Source of the DNA: Rhodopseudomonas sp. BAL398 | GTDB lineage: Bacteria; Pseudomonadota; Alphaproteobacteria; Rhizobiales; Xanthobacteraceae | Length of the DNA: 64,000 bases | Direction: 5' to 3' | Assembly: GCF_033001325.1 (NCBI RefSeq) | Contig: NZ_CP133111.1 | Coordinates: 3,860,501 to 3,924,500 of the forward strand | Shown: positions 60,941 through 64,000 of the stretch, one piece after another | Layout of the letters: each line of letters opens with the position of its first letter | Numbering within the stretch: the first letter of the stretch is position 1 | The notes under the pieces: model-generated | Seen by the model: only the letters and a program-made list of their open reading frames with translations | Database searches by the model: none | Told to the model about the DNA's origin: nothing | Translations under genes and position numbers: made by a program

Positions 60941-62655
60941 TCGAAGACAGCGGCCCGGCGCCGGACCCGTGCAACGCGCGGCGCTGGAAGATCGCGGTGA
61001 TCGACGACGACCACGCGGTCCATGAGGGCACCAGGTTCGCGCTCAGCGACTATTCGTTGAACGGCCAGGGCCTCGAGATCCTGTCGGCCTATTCGGCGGC
61101 CGAGGGCCAGGTGCTGATGCGCCAGCATCCCGATATCGCCGCGGTGCTGCTCGACGTCATCATGGAGACCGACGCCGCCGGGCTCGAACTGGTCGAGTAC
61201 ATCCGCAACGACATCAAGAACGAGACCGTGCGCATCATCCTGCGCACCGGCCAGCCCGGCCAGGCGCCGGAGCGCCGGGTGATCGTCGACTACGACATCA
61301 ACGACTACAAGGCCAAGACCGAGCTGACCGCCGACAAGCTGTTCACCTCGCTGACCGCGGCGCTGCGCAGCTACCAGCAGCTCGAGCGCATGGTGCAGAC
61401 AAGGCGCGGGCTGGAAATCATCATCGACGCGGCCTCGACGCTGTACGATTTCAAATCGATGCAGCGGCTCGCCGAAGGCGTGCTGACGCAGATCGCCTCG
61501 CTGCTCAATGTCGACTGCGCCGGAATCCTGGTGCTGCGCGACAGCGGCGCGACCAGCGACGATTTCTCGGTGCTGGCCGGCTCCGGCTGCTACAGCCGCT
61601 TCATCGGCCGCGGCGGCCCGCATCCGCTCGATCCCGATCTGCGGCAGATGGTCGAGGAGGCGTTCCGCCGCCGCCAGCACGAATTCGCCGACCATCGCAC
61701 CGTGCTCTATATCCGCACCGGCAGCGGCCGCGAGGTGGTCGTGCTGCTGCAGTCCGAACGCGAATTGTCCGACACCGACCGCGCGCTGGTGGAAATCTTC
61801 GGCAGCCGGCTGTCGATCGCCTTCGACAACGTCATTCTCTATCAGCAGCTGCACGAGGCCAATACCCAGCTCGAGGAGCGGGTGACGCAGCGCACCCGGG
61901 CGCTGACCCAGGCCAACCGCCGGCTGTCGTCGCAATGGCTGCGGCTGCAGCGCGCCAACGGCTTCAAGAACGAGATTCTCGGCACCGTCGCCCATGACCT
62001 GAAAAACCCGCTCGGCGTCATTCTCGGCCGCACCGAAATGCTGACCGAGCTGGTCAGCGCCGACGCCTCGAAGGAGAGCATTATCGCCCAGGTCGAGCAT
62101 ATCCGCGACGCCAGCCGGCGGCTGACCGCGATGGTCGACCATCTGATCTCGGACGCGATGGCCGACGCCTTCGACATCTCGATCCGCCTCGAGCCGGTCG
62201 ATCTGTCCGCTTTGGTCGGCGAAGTCGCCGAGGCGAACCGGCCGCTGGCACAGAACAAGCAGCAGCAGATCGAGGTGTCGACGCCGGCGGCGCAGATCGC
62301 GCTGTGCGATTCCGACCGGATGCGGGAGGCGATCGACAATCTGGTCAGCAACGCCATCAAATACAGCCCGATCGGCGGCACCATCGCGCTGCGGGTCGAC
62401 AGCAACGAGGACGGCTCGGTGATCCGCGTCACCGATCAGGGCGCCGGGCTGTCGCCGGAGGATCTCGGCCGGCTGTTCGGCCGGTTTCAGCGGCTGTCGG
62501 CGAAGCCGACCGCCGGCGAAAGCTCCACCGGGCTCGGCCTGTCGATCGTCAAGAAGATCGTCGACATGCATGGCGGCCGTGTCAGCGCCGACAGTCCCGG
62601 CCCCGGCGGCGGCGCCACCTTCACCATCATCCTGCCGACGGCGGCCGCGTCATGA
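60910..62655 (+). CDS. REC-DUF3369-histidine kinase fusion protein
   Basis: A 581-residue soluble protein. A receiver domain at ~27-150 (KIAVIDDDHAVHEGTRFAL, phospho-Asp 82 in LLDVIMETDAAGLELVEYI, DYKAKTELTADKLFTSL) is followed by a DUF3369/GAF-like sensor domain (~165-320: LYDFKSMQRLAEGVLTQIASLLNVDCAGILVL). A coiled coil leads to HisKA with His 362 in GTVAHDLKNPLGVILGR and the ATPase (IDNLVSNAIKYSP, VTDQGAGLSPEDLGRLFGRF, STGLGLSIVKKIVDMHGG). It can receive phosphate from the upstream kinase and pass it on, making a relay. Coupled to the next gene by ATGA. Confidence 0.9.
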   Translation: MADQDDILQLIEDSGPAPDPCNARRWKIAVIDDDHAVHEGTRFALSDYSLNGQGLEILSAYSAAEGQVLMRQHPDIAAVLLDVIMETDAAGLELVEYIRNDIKNETVRIILRTGQPGQAPERRVIVDYDINDYKAKTELTADKLFTSLTAALRSYQQLERMVQTRRGLEIIIDAASTLYDFKSMQRLAEGVLTQIASLLNVDCAGILVLRDSGATSDDFSVLAGSGCYSRFIGRGGPHPLDPDLRQMVEEAFRRRQHEFADHRTVLYIRTGSGREVVVLLQSERELSDTDRALVEIFGSRLSIAFDNVILYQQLHEANTQLEERVTQRTRALTQANRRLSSQWLRLQRANGFKNEILGTVAHDLKNPLGVILGRTEMLTELVSADASKESIIAQVEHIRDASRRLTAMVDHLISDAMADAFDISIRLEPVDLSALVGEVAEANRPLAQNKQQQIEVSTPAAQIALCDSDRMREAIDNLVSNAIKYSPIGGTIALRVDSNEDGSVIRVTDQGAGLSPEDLGRLFGRFQRLSAKPTAGESSTGLGLSIVKKIVDMHGGRVSADSPGPGGGATFTIILPTAAAS

Positions 62656-63392
62656 GCCAGAACCCGCATATCGTCGTGGTCGACGACGAAGCCCCGGCCC
62701 GCGACATGGTCGGCGACTATCTGTCGATGCACGGCTTCACCGTGACGCTGTGCGACGGCGGCAGGAGCCTGCGCGCCGCGATCGCGGCCGCGGTGCCGGA
62801 CCTTGTGGTGCTCGACCTCAACATGCCGGAGGAAGACGGGCTGTCGATCATCCGCGACCTCAAGGCGCGGACCAATGTGCCGGTGATCATGCTGACGGCG
62901 ACCGCGAGCCCGATCGACCGCGTCGTCGGACTCGAACTCGGCGCCGACGATTACATCGCCAAGCCCTGCGAGCTGCGCGAATTGATGGCGCGGATCCGCT
63001 CGGTGCTGCGCCGGAGCGCGCCGGCGAAACCGGCCGCGGCGACCGGCCCCGCCGCGGCCGCGCCGGCAACCGATCGGCTGGTGCGGTTCGGCACCAAATG
63101 GCTCGATCTCGAGGCCCAGGCGCTGCGCGACGACGACGGCAATGAACACCCGCTGACGGCGTCCGAATTCGGCCTGCTCAAAGTGTTCGCCGCCAATCCG
63201 AAGCGGGTGCTGTCGCGGGAGCGGCTGCTGGAACTGGCCAATGCCCGCGACGCCGAGGCCTTCGATCGCGCCGTCGACCTGCGGATCATGCGGATCCGGC
63301 GCAAGATCGAGCCCGACCCGTCAAAACCCGCAGTGATCCGCACCATCCGGGGCGGCGGCTATCTGTTCTCGCCCGCCGTAGAGCCCGCGTAA
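62652..63392 (+). CDS. OmpR-family response regulator
   Basis: A 246-residue regulator. The receiver has VVVDDEAPARDMVGDYL, phospho-Asp 55 in LVVLDLNMPEEDGLS, MLTATAS and ADDYIAKPCELRELMARIRSVLRR. A Pro/Ala linker (AKPAAATGPAAAAPAT) joins the winged helix (PLTASEFGLLKVFAANPKRVLSRERLLELANARDAEAFDRAVDLRIMRIRRKIE, IRTIRGGGYLF). It is the DNA-binding output of the three-gene cluster. Its ATG overlaps the preceding stop. Confidence 0.94.
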   Translation: MSQNPHIVVVDDEAPARDMVGDYLSMHGFTVTLCDGGRSLRAAIAAAVPDLVVLDLNMPEEDGLSIIRDLKARTNVPVIMLTATASPIDRVVGLELGADDYIAKPCELRELMARIRSVLRRSAPAKPAAATGPAAAAPATDRLVRFGTKWLDLEAQALRDDDGNEHPLTASEFGLLKVFAANPKRVLSRERLLELANARDAEAFDRAVDLRIMRIRRKIEPDPSKPAVIRTIRGGGYLFSPAVEPA

Positions 63393-63434
63393 TTTCCAGT
63401 TCGCGAAATTAATCGCTGAAATTTTCGGAATTTC
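63390..63434. promoter_or_regulatory. Cluster of four GAAATT/AATTTC half-sites
   Basis: TAATTTC (63390-63396) and GAAATTA (63405-63411) form a perfect inverted repeat. GAAATT (63418-63423) and AATTTC (63429-63434) form a second one in the opposite sense. It begins at the response-regulator stop codon and is AT-rich in a GC-rich context. It could be the terminator of the kinase operon or an operator for the ECF sigma gene. Confidence 0.45.
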
Positions 63435-63527
63435 CGACCGAATGTGTCGTCGCAGGGCCGCCAACGAAACATCTCGGCCGGCCGACGAAACCATTTTCCA
63501 CTTTTCGCGCAGACGTCCCGAAACCGA

Positions 63528-63555
63528 GGCTGGCTAGTAATCCTCCTAGCCAGCC
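63528..63555 (+). promoter_or_regulatory. Perfect 10-bp hairpin in the ECF sigma leader
   Basis: GGCTGGCTAG (63528-63537) and CTAGCCAGCC (63546-63555) pair exactly around TAATCCTC, ending 28 bases before the sigma-factor ATG and about 14 bases before its ribosome binding site. It may be an operator palindrome or a 5' leader stem. Confidence 0.5.
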
Positions 63556-63583
63556 GTCCAGCGGTGCATCACGGGAGCCAGCC

Positions 63584-64000
63584 ATGCAGAACGTCATTGC
63601 CCTCAACGACGCCAGCCGCCAGGGCATCATCGCCGCACGGGCCACCACGGATGAGATGCTGCTGGTCGGCATTGCCGCCGGCGACCGCACGGCGATGCAC
63701 ACGCTTTACACGCGGCATCATCTGCGGGTGTTCCGTTTCATCCTGCGCATGGTGCGCGACGCCGCGGCGGCCGAGGATCTGGTCAGCCAGGTGTTTCTCG
63801 ACGTCTGGCGCACCGCCGGCCAATTCGAAGGGCGCGCCCAGGTGTCGACCTGGCTGCTGTCGATCGCGCGCTTCAAGGCGCTGACCTCGCTGCGCCAGCG
63901 CCGGCACGAAGACATCGAGCAGGCCGACGTGCTCGAGATCGTCGACGGCGCCGACACGCCGGAAGCCGCGCTCGAGCGCAGCCGCACCAATGCCATTCTG
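63584..64000 (+). CDS. ECF RNA polymerase sigma factor (partial, cut by window end)
   Basis: The first 139 residues are present. Region 2 reads DRTAMHTLYTRHHLRVFRFILRMVRDAAAAEDLVSQVFLDVWRTAGQFEGRAQVSTWLLSIARFKALTSLR, the ECF sigma2 core, with the -10 recognition segment. The linker before sigma4 (HEDIEQADVLEIVDGADTPEAALERS) follows, and sigma4 lies beyond the edge. GGGAG lies upstream of the ATG at 63584. ECF genes are usually followed by an anti-sigma factor. That would be outside this window. Confidence 0.92.
   Translation, partial: MQNVIALNDASRQGIIAARATTDEMLLVGIAAGDRTAMHTLYTRHHLRVFRFILRMVRDAAAAEDLVSQVFLDVWRTAGQFEGRAQVSTWLLSIARFKALTSLRQRRHEDIEQADVLEIVDGADTPEAALERSRTNAIL

Overview
This 64 kb window is ordinary chromosome of a GC-rich alphaproteobacterium, most likely of the Bradyrhizobium/Rhodopseudomonas group. 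The evidence is a GcrA cell-cycle regulator with GANTC sites upstream, a SAM-II riboswitch in front of metZ, an aerobic benzoyl-CoA (box) cluster, many Bug/TctC- and Liv-type transporters, and several families of palindromic intergenic repeats of the kind common in that group. I see no insertion sequence, prophage, CRISPR array or rRNA operon. One tRNA (Gly, anticodon CCC) is present.

Layout. 1-0.8 kb: tail of an unknown gene, a palindromic repeat, a 15-bp degenerate tandem repeat and a small membrane protein. 0.8-7.5 kb: a catabolic operon (crotonase-fold enzyme, TctC-TctB-TctA tripartite carboxylate transporter, class III CoA transferase) with a divergent IclR regulator. 7.5-14.6 kb: tRNA-Gly, a Gly/Met-rich secreted protein, a MATE exporter, an unknown protein, a MntA/HepT toxin-antitoxin pair, dCTP deaminase, and the SAM-II riboswitch with metZ. 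15-18.8 kb: an operon of opgC and two exported SGNH-hydrolase-like proteins, then apaG. 18.8-19.8 kb: gene-poor, repeat-rich DNA with a strong promoter-like sequence. 19.8-28.8 kb: hslO, an RND efflux pair, argD-argF and gcrA.

29-40.4 kb: the phosphate regulon on the minus strand (phoR, pstS, pstC, pstA, pstB, phoU, phoB) with a clear Pho box before pstS, preceded by a flippase-like membrane protein, a BON/OmpA protein and a NodB-type deacetylase. 40.5-54 kb: an SDR enzyme, then boxB, boxC, an alpha/beta hydrolase, benzoate-CoA ligase, the regulator boxR and a five-gene Liv-type ABC importer. Together these would import an aromatic acid, activate it to its CoA thioester, epoxidise the ring and open it. 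boxA (reductase) and the semialdehyde dehydrogenase are not in the window. TGNA-N6-TNCA-like sites occur in three promoters of this region.

54-64 kb: an adaptor/permease/ATPase export operon, an orphan UgpB-like binding protein divergent from a histidine kinase, a REC-DUF3369-kinase fusion and an OmpR-type regulator (an unusual multi-protein sensory cluster), and finally an ECF sigma factor cut by the window edge.

The most interesting leads are the orphan UgpB/kinase cluster, the opgC-SGNH-SGNH operon, the operator-like sites of the box/liv region, the CoA-transferase/TTT operon, the riboswitch expression platform and the palindromic repeats inserted inside operons. All gene and RNA identities were recognised by eye from protein motifs and sequence, not from database searches.
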